From Cladocopium goreaui (Eukaryota > Sar > Dinophyceae > Suessiales > Symbiodiniaceae), in NCBI GenBank assembly GCA_947184155.2, contig CAMXCT020006745.1, positions 638,501 to 702,500 on the forward strand: DNA of 64,000 nt, in the 5' to 3' direction. The position numbers and the translations under genes are program-made. Position 1 is the stretch's first letter, and every line of letters starts with the position of its first letter. The notes beneath the pieces are model-generated. The model saw only the letters and a list, made by a program, of their open reading frames with translations. It was not told where the DNA came from and made no database searches. Shown here piece by piece: positions 11,939-21,939 of the stretch.

Positions 11939-12033
11939 GGTCCAGTTGTCCCTGATTTGCCGATGAGCCAGATCGAAGACATGGTGGTGGTCGACAACGT
12001 CTCTGAGCATATGCTTGGCAATGTCTACTGCAA
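11939..12033 (+). CDS. U2AF1: U2AF35-like splicing factor, first exon identified
   Basis: The gene as found has exons 11939-12033, 14418-14445, 14676-14728, 15632-15740 and 15911-15965, and possibly 18532-18623. The product resembles the small subunit of U2 auxiliary factor, which binds the AG at 3' splice sites in the nucleus. This exon encodes the start of the central RRM-like (UHM) domain, ending IEDMVVVDN, SEHMLGNVYC plus AA, completed to Lys by the next exon; compare GDHLVGNVYVK in animal U2AF1. The donor is GT at 12034. The start follows acceptor CCCCAG|G; 11972 is an alternative because the family match begins at IEDM. The first CCCH finger and preceding residues are not found, so the 5' part is missing from this model or is too divergent for me to see. 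Confidence 0.7.
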
Positions 12034-13239
12034 GTGACCAAGGGAAACCAACATTTACAGTATCTATAATATACAGAAATATAAACTGTATCATTAATAT
12101 GTGTTGTATAAAAATACATGCGTATGCTGGAACAACCAAAATGGTTTGAAATCAACATATCTACGATAAGACAAACCTGTGAAAGGTTCATCCCAAGGAC
12201 TGTGACCAGCTTCACCTTCTGGATTTTTTTTGGGGGGCTCGAAACACCTCAGATGGCACTTGGAGCACAAAAAACAATCCTGTGTTTTTCGATGATTTAT
12301 GATGATTTAATCATACTTAGATATTCAATCCTAGTCGTTGGCACTTGGATTTATGATGATTTAGTAACATTTATAGATGATTTATAGATGATTTAGATGA
12401 TTTATAATCACACCTTATGATGATAGTTATGATGATTTGCCTTTTTTTGAAAGTTGCTTGTCTACAATGTTGGATCTTGATTAGTGCTGTGGGTCGGTAC
12501 TGCATTGTGTTTTTTGTTTTTTGAACATGATTCCAGCCCTCTGAATTGGTTGGGTCGGTATTATGTCAGGTTTGTTTCCCAGACCATGTTTTTTTCATGG
12601 CTGTCCTTTTATCCCTGGTTGGTTGATAAATAGAGGGTGTATCCCAAATAAACCAACAAAAGGTGAATGATGGTAAATGGCACCGTCTATTTATACAAAA
12701 AGGACACCTATGATTTTTGTTTGTTCCAGGATGTGTGTTGTGTTTTCTTTTCAGGAGGATTTGTTTTTTCAGATTATTTTTTGTTGAAGAAAACAAGTTC
12801 CACCAATATCAAATTCCTTATGAAACTCCAATTAATAAACAGCACCAAAAAAACAACGGGGAAGCCCATGAGCAACTCAGATCTTTAATGATATGTTTCT
12901 TGGTGGGGTCTTCTATTGTGCCCTGCTTTTTTTGATGTTTTTTGTTTTTTCAGAAATCCCTTTATCCGTTTCTTTAGTCTGGCTATTGCAACTTACTTAG
13001 CTTTCATCTTGCATCCTCAGAATGCCAAATTCCTGAAAATATAAATTTCCTTATTAAATATACAATTTTCTCAGGGGGTAGCCCATGAGCAACTCATATC
13101 TTCAATAGTTTGTGTGTTTTGGGGGGTCGGTATTATGTCCAGCTTTTTCCTGGGTGATTTTTTTCAAAATCCTGTTATCCTGTCCTTTACTGTAGCTTTT
13201 CTCTCTTACTTAGTTCCATTCTCCTTTCATCCTCTCCTA

Positions 13240-13530
13240 GTGTTTCTATGGAGTTCCTATGGAATTTCTATGGGATTTCTATGATGTTTCTATGGAATTT
13301 CCCTGAACTTCTATTGAATGTTTATCATTTGTTTCTGGGATTTCTATGGATTTCCGTGGGATTTTCTATGGGATTCCATGGAGTTTCGTTGGGAATCCTA
13401 TGATATTTCTATGGGATTTCCATGGAAATTCTATGGGCTTTCTATGGGATTTCTATCGGGTTCTATTGGATTTCTATGGGAATTCTATGGTATGTCTATG
13501 GGAACTCTATGATATGTCTAAAGGATTTGT
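13240..13530. repeat. Degenerate TTTCTATGGGA repeat
   Basis: A roughly 12-mer 'tttctatgggat' repeated with many variants. Two Met/Gly/Phe-rich open frames are by-products. Confidence 0.8.
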
Positions 13531-13544
13531 AAATAGATTAACAT

Positions 13545-14130
13545 GAACTTAAAATCTTACTTACCCTTAGAATTCTTTTGGTTTCAAAAAATGAATTGAA
13601 AGTAAATTGATATGTGAATTGAAATCCATTCTTATCAATAGATTTCCGTTTGGGTTTAATTTTTAAAAGAATATCAATTGAAAGTAAATGGATGAATCTA
13701 TTGAAGTCCTTACTTATCATTTGATTTAGGTTTAAAAGGAACATGGATTGAAAATAGATGGATATCTATTGAAGTCCTTACCTATCCTTAGATTTCTTTA
13801 GGAGTAAAAAGAAAATGAATTGAAAGTAGATGGACATCTATCGAAGTCCTTGCTTCTCCTTAGATTTAGGTTGAAAGGAAAATGTATTGAATGTGAAAGT
13901 AGATTGATATCGATTGAAATCCTTAGAATTTATTTGAGGTTTAAAAAGACAATCAATTGAAAGTAGAGTGATATTGATTGTCATCCTTTCCTATCCATAA
14001 TTTTCTTGATGGTTTAGACGGAAAATCAATTGAAAGTAGATTGATATCAATTGAACTCCTTTCTTATCCTTAGATTTCTTTAGAGTTTAAACGGAAAATC
14101 AATTGAAAGTACGTTGGTATCAATTGAAAA
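13545..14130. repeat. Imperfect tandem repeat, units of roughly 75-110 bp
   Basis: Units share 'aattgaaagtagattgatat', 'ccttacttatccttagattt' and 'aggtttaaa'. They are clearly diverged from one another, so the array is older than the 18-27 kb arrays. Confidence 0.75.
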
Positions 14131-14245
14131 ATCCTTACTTAAGATCATGAGCCTCACTATTTCAGACCTGGTCGATCAAAGTTTACCGGCCCTAAAGCAA
14201 CCCCCTGAATTGTTTGGGGGGGGCACACCAATCAAGACCCAACAT

Positions 14246-14271
14246 TAGCTATGTTACTTTGCCAGAGGGTA
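14246..14271. mobile_element. Family A fragment (right arm only)
   Basis: TTAGCTATGTTACTTTGCCAGAGGGTA with no matching left arm. Confidence 0.55.
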
Positions 14272-14417
14272 CAGGTCACGGATATTCACAAAGTTTCATG
14301 ATATTGGGTTGGGTCAAAACCTATGATGTTACATTTAATGTCAGATGAACATCCATGTACGTGATTTTTCCAGGTAAACCAGGAGAGGAACTTGTTAAAC
14401 TCGCCCTGAAAGTGCAG

Positions 14418-14445
14418 GTACTTCAACGAGAGTGATGCTGATAAG
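14418..14445 (+). CDS. U2AF1: U2AF35-like, 28-nt exon
   Basis: Reads (K)YFNESDADK, the helix-2 region of the U2AF35 RRM (FRREEDAEK in animals). The first G completes the lysine codon begun in the previous exon. Acceptor GTGCAG|G; the donor is GC (AAG|GCAGGA). Confidence 0.75.
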
Positions 14446-14675
14446 GCAGGAAGCCGAAGACAATCAAGACTCAAGTGTTATGTCAGTTTTTTTCTTTCTA
14501 GAGTAAGGCTGAGTATGGATCATCAAAATTTGGAACATTGTAAGGCAAGGAAACGATACTTAGCCTTGATGTTGAAATCGAAAACAGAACTGGAATCCAA
14601 ACGATACATGAATTTAAACAAATACAATCCTGCACTTTTTGTGACGTGTCAGATCCTGTTGGCTTAAGTCTGCAG

Positions 14676-14728
14676 GCTGCGCAGCAAATGACGAATCGCT
14701 TCTACGGTAGCCGCTTGATCAATGTGGA
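14676..14728 (+). CDS. U2AF1: U2AF35-like, end of RRM
   Basis: Reads AAQQMTNRFYGSRLINV plus GA, completed to Glu by the next exon. It corresponds to the 'NRWFNGQPIHAE' strand of animal U2AF1. Acceptor CTGCAG|G, donor GA|GTGCCC. Confidence 0.75.
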
Positions 14729-14989
14729 GTGCCCCACGGGCGCTGCGACGGCGCATGCAGTTTACCGATTTTCTAAGAAATCCACCAGGTGCATATGATG
14801 ATCCCCATATGGCCACTATTTTTGGAGATGGGTCGAAGCCACCAACGTAGATCTGTTGGTCAATTGGTTTTGTCACCAACATAGTACATAATTTGCTCCG
14901 TTTGGTACTGGCCGGGTGGATGACATAATTTTGCTGTTTGGTGATTCCAATGTCCATCTTCCACCCTAATACAATCCCTTTACATACGT

Positions 14990-15465
14990 ATATATATAAT
15001 AAATCATTATATAATATATAATATAATATAATATAATATATAATATAATATAATATAATATATTATAATATAATATAATATATTATAATATAATATAATA
15101 TATTATATATAATATAATATATATATATATACTATAATATATATAATATAATATCATATATATATACTATAATATATATATATATAATATTATATATATA
15201 ATATATATAATATATATAATATATATAATATATATAATATATATAATATATAATATATATAATATGATATATATAATATAATATATAACCATATATAATG
15301 TGATATATAATATTATATTTAATAATATATAGAAATATATAATAATATATAAGAATATATAATAATAATATATAAGAATATATTATATTATGATATATTA
15401 TAATATATAATATATATTATAATATATCATAATATATTATAATATATTATATATAAGTATATACA
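14990..15465. repeat. (TA)n-rich palindromic tract inside a U2AF35-like intron
   Basis: About 470 bp of almost pure ATATAATAT variants within the 903-bp intron 14729-15631. It would fold on itself extensively. Confidence 0.9.
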
Positions 15466-15631
15466 TAGAATGCACGGTGTGAGTCACAGATGTTTGCTTG
15501 CCGCTCCCGATGTTTGGATTATGTTCCATCCCCATACATATATATATAATTCACAATTCACAGATCATTCACCATTTTTTTCATTATCGGCTGATTTGGC
15601 TCACCCCACAAGTCGTCCCTGAGCAACACAG

Positions 15632-15740
15632 GTACAGCCCCGTGACGGATTTCCGGGAAGCTCGCTGTCGAGCCTTTCATGAGACCCGCTGCTCTCGCGG
15701 GGGTGCGTGCAATTTCATGCACATCAAACACATCCCCAAG
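15632..15740 (+). CDS. U2AF1: U2AF35-like, second CCCH zinc finger
   Basis: Continues the previous exon as [14 protein letters not shown] and contains the zinc finger [19 protein letters not shown], spaced C-x7-C-x5-C-x3-H exactly as in U2AF35 finger 2. SPVTDFREA is the diagnostic family motif. It ends HIKHIPK at a GC donor, AAG|GCTGGC. This is the strongest evidence for the gene's identity. Confidence 0.9.
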
Positions 15741-15910
15741 GCTGGCTGTCCAGGAGTTGCCGTTTGCAAGTCCCCTGGATGGAGGGGGAACAGAGGAAAA
15801 CCCATGGAAAACCCTTCAAGACGAAAGGCTGGTAATTACATGCAGCTATGGATAGATACTGAAGTATTGCTATGCCATGATTCGCTGCATCAGCCTGGCT
15901 TTCCCTGAAG

Positions 15911-15965
15911 GCGGTAAAAAGAAACATCGTCCGGCAGATGTACGAAGCACATCCAGACTATGCAG
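15911..15965 (+). CDS. U2AF1: U2AF35-like, post-finger exon
   Basis: Phase-0 start after TGAAG|G; reads AVKRNIVRQMYEAHPDYA plus G. It matches the basic helix after finger 2 in the family (ISRELRRELYG in animals). Donor GCAG|GTTGGG. If not spliced here, the frame would run 11 more codons to a TGA at about 15996. Confidence 0.75.
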
Positions 15966-16099
15966 GTTGGGATGTTTTTGTTCATGTTTTTTTCTGACCG
16001 ACGTGTGTTTGTTCCATGTTTTTTTTTTGTGAGTCTGAAAGCAACATCTGCGGCCTGTGGTCTTGTGGGTCTGAGTCCGTATGAGTCAGTATGGATCAA

Positions 16100-16113
16100 A
16101 TTTTGGCTCAAAG
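16100..16113 (+). other. Relic dinoflagellate spliced-leader sequence
   Basis: ATTTTGGCTCAA matches 12 of 12 bases of the 3' part of the dinoflagellate spliced leader (which ends CCATTTTGGCTCAAG) and is followed by AG. It lies 43 bp upstream of the chosen start of the intronless transporter gene. Such relics are known upstream of genes reinserted from trans-spliced mRNA. Confidence 0.6.
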
Positions 16114-16156
16114 AGTGGCCAGTTGGCCATTCAAAACCCATCGTATCTTTCATATC

Positions 16157-18019
16157 ATGCGAGCTAGGGGCATCCTGCCTCTGGTGGCTCTAACCGCCTT
16201 GCTTTTGGGATGCATTGCTTCAGCAGCTGACCACAATGAGAGTTGTGAGGATCCGTCGTTTCTTCAAACTCCCCGGAAGATCGGTGAGTTCGCGCAGCCG
16301 AAACGCGTGGACCTCACACTGCTAGATGACCTGGTAGATGCCAGTCCGAAACCGGTAGATGCCAGTCAGAAACCGGTAGATGCCAGTCAGAACCCCCGCA
16401 TTACGACTGAGACTTTCTTGGGCGTGGCCAGCGCTGCTTTGCTCTTCCTCACCTGGGAATTTACCAAGAACTCCAGGAAATACCACGAGGAAGTCTGTGC
16501 TCCAGGAGGCGTCTCTGATCGATGGTGGTTTGTCATCATGAGCGCTATGATACAGGTGGTAAGTGGCTCGGTCTATGCCATGGGTGCTTGGCAAAACGAT
16601 CTCAGGGACACCTTGCAGATTTCCATGACCTCTGCCACCATCATAGGGGCCATGGCCTTCACGGGGAACCTCGCCGGCTTCCTTGGGGGAATGCTATTCG
16701 ATCGCTCCGGACCCAGGGCTGCGGTGTGCCTGGGCTGCTGTTGCCTCTCCGTTGGCTACTGTCTCATCGGCATTGCCCTGGTCAGTAGTCTTGCGAAGAA
16801 CCTCAAGGTCATGCTCGCTTGTGTGGGTTCCCTCGTGGCCGGCTACGCCAGCGTCAGCCTCCTAGACAACATCACTTGTATGGCCTGCTCCATTTCCTTT
16901 CCCCAAAATCAGGCTGCCGTGGTTGGATATCTCAAGGCAGTACTGGCCACTGCAGGGGGTGTGTGGGCCCTTCTGTGGGTTCAGCTCTTCCGGAATCGAT
17001 TCAGCCTGGTGTCCTTCATGGCACTCTCAGCCATTGCACCCTTCGTGGTGGGGGTCATGAGCCTTTCGAGCATCAAGGTCTTGCCTCCCCAGTGCAAGGA
17101 GTCATTGAAAGAACGAGGCGAAATCGCTCGCGCTGTGAGCCTGATTTTCCTCCTCTTGGCCCTGACCTGCTTTGATGTTTGGGCAGGCTATGACTATGCC
17201 AACGGCATGGGAGCTTCCAGCTGGATCACTGGCAGCGTCGCTCTTGCTTTGCAGATAAGTCCTTTGCTCCTCCTGGTGACCGTGAAAGAAAGTGGTCAGG
17301 GTTCTGCCGGTTCTGCACATGAAATCGTCAGGCCCAAGAACAGGATCGGCATATCCTTTCAGACGGCCTTCAAGGGGATGGATTTTTGGCTCCTCTGGGT
17401 GTGCCAATTTGCCGTCTTTGGAGCCGGGGTGGCCACCAATCAGAACTTGGCCTTGATCTTGGAGACCACAGGGCATGACTCAGCGAGCAGCTTAGGAGTG
17501 GCTCTATTCGCCTTGACTTCGGCCCTTTCGCGGGTTGTTGTTGGCATCCTCAGCGAGAAATACGATGCACACTTCACGAAATTCCATTGGCTGACAGCTG
17601 CATCATTTTTTGCTATGATGGGACAGTTCTTGGTGTGCCTTATGGACCTGACCGGCATCATGGCCGGCACCTGTCTGATGGGCTTGTCCTTTGGCTCTTT
17701 CTATACCGTCCAAGTGCCCTTAATGAATGAGATGTACGGCAACTTGGAGTTTGGCAAGATGTTGGGTGCACAGATGAGCTGCCAGGCACCAGCCGCCCTG
17801 GTCATTGTGTGTCACTTGATGCCCGTGGTCTATCGCAACGCTGCGGGCGGCAAGGATGTGTGCGAGGGGCGAGGGTGTTTCCAGACATCCTTCTTGCTTC
17901 TGACCGTGCTCAATGCTGTGGGGCTCGCTGCGGCTGTTGCACTGCAGGTGCGAAATGCAGACTCCTTGCCTGTGACACGGTTGAATCAAGCCAAGAGTAG
18001 CAAGGGCCTTTCCTCCTAG
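16157..18019 (+). CDS. Nodulin-like/NFD4-type MFS transporter, intronless
   Basis: A 620-codon open frame from ATG 16157. An upstream in-frame ATG at 16091 would add 22 residues, but that start precedes the spliced-leader relic, so I prefer 16157. The N-terminus MRARGILPLVALTALLLG looks like a signal peptide or anchor, followed by a polar stretch with three 7-residue repeats (VDASPKP, VDASQKP, VDASQNP; 21-bp DNA units at about 16336-16398). The conserved part starts at RWWFVIMSAMIQVVSGSVYA, typical of the Nodulin-like MFS group. MFS motif A is present as GGMLFDRSGPR, with about twelve hydrophobic segments in all. It is probably a membrane transporter for a small organic solute; the substrate cannot be read from sequence. 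No frameshift or stop interrupts it, so it is probably functional. Confidence 0.9.
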   Translation: MRARGILPLVALTALLLGCIASAADHNESCEDPSFLQTPRKIGEFAQPKRVDLTLLDDLVDASPKPVDASQKPVDASQNPRITTETFLGVASAALLFLTWEFTKNSRKYHEEVCAPGGVSDRWWFVIMSAMIQVVSGSVYAMGAWQNDLRDTLQISMTSATIIGAMAFTGNLAGFLGGMLFDRSGPRAAVCLGCCCLSVGYCLIGIALVSSLAKNLKVMLACVGSLVAGYASVSLLDNITCMACSISFPQNQAAVVGYLKAVLATAGGVWALLWVQLFRNRFSLVSFMALSAIAPFVVGVMSLSSIKVLPPQCKESLKERGEIARAVSLIFLLLALTCFDVWAGYDYANGMGASSWITGSVALALQISPLLLLVTVKESGQGSAGSAHEIVRPKNRIGISFQTAFKGMDFWLLWVCQFAVFGAGVATNQNLALILETTGHDSASSLGVALFALTSALSRVVVGILSEKYDAHFTKFHWLTAASFFAMMGQFLVCLMDLTGIMAGTCLMGLSFGSFYTVQVPLMNEMYGNLEFGKMLGAQMSCQAPAALVIVCHLMPVVYRNAAGGKDVCEGRGCFQTSFLLLTVLNAVGLAAAVALQVRNADSLPVTRLNQAKSSKGLSS

Positions 18020-18531
18020 TTCGATCTTTCCAGTGTAGAAACATTAGAAATCCTAGATGATTGTATAAATCGCTTGAAGCATACCCTGGTCTTCAAAGCG
18101 AGATGACTGTGACGGACTGGACGAAAAAAAATCACAACATCCATGGAGTTTCTGGGCAAGTCTAGCATGCTCTGGATGGATTTTCATGTGCAACTTAGTC
18201 ATTTAAGAGGGATGGAAGATTATATATATATAACTCCTCTATTCTAAGTCTCCCACCCTGTGGACAGGATTGGTATACGAGGTGATTTGAATTTTGGATC
18301 AAAAAATCTGCGGTTCCCGCTTGGTGCGAACAGTTGGGAGACACCACAGGGGTGCCTTCAAAATTATCTCTAAGCATTTCTATATACATACACAATCATA
18401 CACAATCATACACATATGGACATTATAAATATAATTATATATGGATACTATAAAGAGTATATGCCACTTTCATCCACTTCCAGCCATTCTCAGTTGGACC
18501 TTCTTTTTGGGACCACCGGCTGCAGCGGCAG
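18020..18531. other. 3' region of the transporter gene
   Basis: No coding signal. An A8 run at 18125-18132 could be a decayed poly(A) of a retro-inserted mRNA, but this is weak. Confidence 0.3.
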
Positions 18532-18623
18532 GTGCCAAGGCGGCACTTGCGGGACAGACTGGCAAGAAACGAAAGGCCTTCGGCGTTCGGATGGTGTTTG
18601 GGGGACCCAAAAACAAGGAATAA
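18532..18623 (+). CDS. Possible terminal exon of the U2AF35-like gene
   Basis: After acceptor GGCAG|GT the frame set by the donor at 15966 reads (G)AKAALAGQTGKKRKAFGV and ends VFGGPKNKE-stop. The phase fits and the basic KKRK patch suits a nuclear protein. It has no RS repeats and I cannot align it to known U2AF35 tails. If correct, the transporter gene lies entirely within intron 15966-18531. It could instead belong to another gene. Confidence 0.4.
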
Positions 18624-18644
18624 ATTACGATTCAGAAACTTTAC

Positions 18645-19005
18645 CCGATTCAGCAACTCCGATTCAGCAACTCCGATTCAGAAACTCCAAGGATTCAGAA
18701 ACTCCGGGTTGTCCCGATTCAGCAACTCCACCCTGTCCCGATTCAGCAACTCCACCCTGTCCCGATTCCGCAACTCCACCCTGTCCCGATTCAGCAACTC
18801 CACACTGTCCCGATTCAGCAACTCCACCCTGTCCCGATTCAGCAACTCCACCCTGTCCCGATTCAGCAACTCCACCCTGTCCCGATTCAGCAACTCCACC
18901 CTGTCCCGATTCAGCAACTCCACCCTGTCCCGATTCAGCAACTCCACCCTGTCCCGATTCAGCAACTCCACCCTGTCCCGATTCAGCAACTCCACCCTGT
19001 CCCGC
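18645..19005. repeat. 24-bp minisatellite, array 1
   Basis: Unit GATTCAGCAACTCCACCCTG+TCCC, about a dozen nearly identical copies after a few variant ones (GATTCAGAAACTCCAAG). As 24 is a multiple of 3 and the unit has no stop, several frames on both strands stay open (SATPPCPD, NRDRVELL); I do not call these genes. Confidence 0.95.
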
Positions 19006-20228
19006 ATCCTTCCCTTGCATAGAGTTCTTATCAAGATTCCAAGTCATTTTCTAAACTTCCCCCCCGAAAAGCTCTGCATGCAATGGTATTTCTGAATGCG
19101 CATCCTTCCCTTGCATAGAGTTCTTGTCACCATTGCAAGTCATTTTCTAAACTTCCCACCCTAAAGCTCTGCATGCAATGGTATTTCTGAATGCGCATCC
19201 TTCCCTTGCATAGAGTTCTTGTCACCATTGCAAGTCATTTTCTAAACTTCCCCCCCCAAGCTCTGCATACAATGGTATTCCTCAATACACATCCTTCCCT
19301 TTCATCGAGTTCTTGTCACCTTTGCAAGTCATTTTCTAAACTTCCCCCCCCAAAGCTCTGCATGCAATGGTAGTCCTCAATGCACATCCTTCCCTTGCAT
19401 AGAGTTCTTGTCACGGTTGCAAGTCATTTTTATAAACTTCCCCCCCCCAAAGCTCTGCATACAATGGTATTCCTCAATGCACATCCTTCCCTTTCATAGA
19501 GTTCTTGTCACCATTGCAAGTCATTTTCTAAACTTCCCCCCCCCAAAGCTCTGCATACAATGGTATTCCTCAATGCACATCCTTCCTTTTCACAGAGTTC
19601 TTGTCACGATTGCAAGTCATTTTCTAAACTTCCCCCCCTAAAAGCTCTGCATGCAATGGTATTTCTGAATGCACATCCTTCCCTTGCATAGAGTTCTTGT
19701 CACCATTGCAAGTCATTTTCTAAACTTCCCCCCCCCAAAGCTCTGCATGCAAGGGTAGTCCTCAATGCACATCCTTCCCTTTCATAGAGTTCTTGTCACC
19801 ATTGCAAGTCATTTTCTAAACTTCCCCCCCCAAAGCTCTGCATACAATGGCAGTCCTCAATGCGCATCCTTCCCTTTCATAGAGTTCTTGTCACCATTGC
19901 AAGTCATTTTCTAAACTTCCCCCCCCCAAAGCTCTGCATACAATGGTATTCCTCAATGCACATCCTTCCTTTCATAGAGTTTCTGTCCACGGTTGCAAAG
20001 TCATTTTTATAAACTTCCGCCCCCCAAGCTCTTCATTTACCTGGTATTCCTCATGCCATCCTTCCCTTTCAATAGAGTTTCTTGTCACCAGGGTTGCAAG
20101 TCCATTTCTAAACTTCCTTTCCCCCCCCCCACCTCTGCATACAATGGTATTCCCTCAATTCAATCCTATCCCTTAGCATGAGTTTCTTCTCACGTTTGCA
20201 AGTCTGTTTTTAATAAAACTTTCCCCCC

Positions 20229-20262
<34 letters not shown>

Positions 20263-20530
20263 GAGGGGGGAAAAGCCCTTCATGCCAATTTTATTCCTCA
20301 ATGCAAATCCTTCCCTTGCATAGAGTTCTTGTCACCATTGCAAGTCATTTTCTAACCTTCCCCCCCCAAAGCCCTACATGCAATAGTAGTCATCAATGCA
20401 TACCTTCCCTTTCACAGAGTTCTTGTCACGATTGCAAGTCATTTTCTAAACTTCCCCCCCCAAAGCTCTGCATACAATGGTATTCCTCAATGCACATCCT
20501 TCCCTTTCACAGAGTTCTTGTCGCCCATTC
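19005..20530. repeat. Roughly 95-bp C-rich tandem repeat, array 1
   Basis: Units contain CATCCTTCCCTT(G/T)CATAGAG, TTCTTGTCACCATTGCAAGT and a C7-9 run before AAAGCTCTGCATACAATGG. Units differ by G/T swaps and C-run length. The same unit fills 21940-23390 and 24656-26030. Confidence 0.9.
19975..20300. other. Low-fidelity patch with C/G homopolymer switch
   Basis: Here repeat units suddenly carry many indels, and at 20222-20275 a C8 run passes into about 33 consecutive G and then a G/A mix. All other units are clean, so a sequencing or assembly error is likely. Confidence 0.7.
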
Positions 20531-21790
20531 TACATGCATATCATGCATATAGACCATATACACTCCAGATATAAAGGAATTGTTCACCTGTCCGCATTCT
20601 CACTGTTTGCGTCAAGTGATCATTGGTATAAATCCTGCTGCTGTAAGTTTGACAAGGCATCAGCTGCACTTGCATGTAAGTGATTCCCAATGATGGGAAA
20701 CACCAGTCAATATTGGGATACATTGGATTCGTGTATGATCAACCATTCGGATTGCATCAGTGAGTCTATACATATAGGAGATCAGTTTGCATTTTCAGAT
20801 CAATCCGACGAACTGCATCCGGAATGTTCTTTTTTCCACAATGCAGTTTTTTTTTTTTGAGATCTCGGCACTGGGAGTTTCCACACCAATGCTATTTCTA
20901 AATCCCAAATTCAAGTTTCCGAATCCGGGGGGAGCCGCAACTTTCCGTATCCGAAGGCCTTGAAGTTTCCGAACCCGAGGGCCTGGAAGTTTCCGAATCC
21001 GTGTCTCATGGTATCTCCCAAAAAAAATCCTAAAATTATGTTATTGCCTTATATAATAAATATATCCCCTTACCAGTTTCCGCCAGAAAGTCTAGGGGGT
21101 CAACCCCCCTGTAAGCCTTCATTTCCTAGTCATCCCAGGTTTGTATTCTGGGCACAACAAGCTTTCAGAGGGGCCTGAATTTTCTAGCGTGGCTATTTTA
21201 AGCAACTCAAAGGTGACAGAGCCTAACTTTCTGCAGGAAAAGATGCGGATTTTACGGACCCAATTTTGGGGAGTCAGCCTATGAATTTCTAGTGGGCTCT
21301 GTCTTTCTAGTTTAGTTGAGTTAGACTTATGTTCCTGAATACTGGTTCCCTTTTCCTTAGGAAATCCGGCTCGTTCACTGCCTAACTTTCTGGCGCGGAA
21401 GATGCGGATTTTACGGACCCAATTTTGGAGGAATAAATTACGATTCAGAAACTTTACCCGATTCAGCAACTCCGATTCAGCAACTCCGATTCAGAAACTC
21501 CAAGGATTCAGAAACTCCGGGTTGTCCCGATTCAGCAACTCCACCCTGTCCCGATTCCGCAACTCCACCCTGTCCCGATTCAGCAACTCCACACTGTCCC
21601 GATTCAGCAACTCCACCCTGTCCCGATTCAGCAACTCCACCCTGTCCCGATTCAGCAACTCCACCCTGTCCCGATTCAGCAACTCCACCCTGTTCCGATT
21701 CAGCAACTCCACCCTGTCCCGATTCAGCAACTCCACCCTGTCCCGATTCAGCAACTCCACCCTGTCCCGATTCAGCAACTCCACCCTGTC
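20296..21790. repeat. Segmental duplication, copy 1
   Basis: Essentially identical to 23159-24650 (offset 2863 bp). It contains the end of the 95-bp array, a unique part and the 24-bp array. Confidence 0.9.
20900..21010. repeat. Vestige of the inverted 24-bp minisatellite in copy 1
   Basis: Four to five units of the AAGTTTCCGAATCCG type, then broken off at ATGGTATCTCCC. The full array of this type survives only at 26415-27225. Confidence 0.8.
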
Positions 21791-21937
21791 CCGATTCAGC
21801 AACTCCACCCCCTCCCGATTCAGCAACTCCACCCTCTCCCGATTCAACAACTCCCCCCTCTCCCGATTCAGCAACTCCACCCTGTCCCGATTCAGCAACT
21901 CCAACCTGTCCCGATTCAGCAACTCCACCCTGTCCCG
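21470..21937. repeat. 24-bp minisatellite, array 2
   Basis: Same unit as array 1, with about 17-18 copies including CCCTCTCCC and ACCCCCTCCC variants near the end that are absent from the other two arrays. Confidence 0.9.
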
Positions 21938-21939
21938 CA

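Larger units (their letters stand above)
12034..14417 (+). other. U2AF35-like intron (GT-AG, 2384 bp)
   Basis: Contains GATGATTTA-type low complexity (12290-12430), two tandem-repeat tracts (13240-14130) and a family A half-element. I see no coding signal. Confidence 0.65.

Noticed and set aside
18645-19005. Possible CRISPR array because of regular short repeats
   Set aside because: Units are directly adjacent with no unique spacers, and the setting is a eukaryotic nuclear genome.
18416-19095. Overlapping long frames (CPDSATPP, RFSNSTLS and minus-strand repeats)
   Set aside because: Minisatellite by-products, open on several frames at once.
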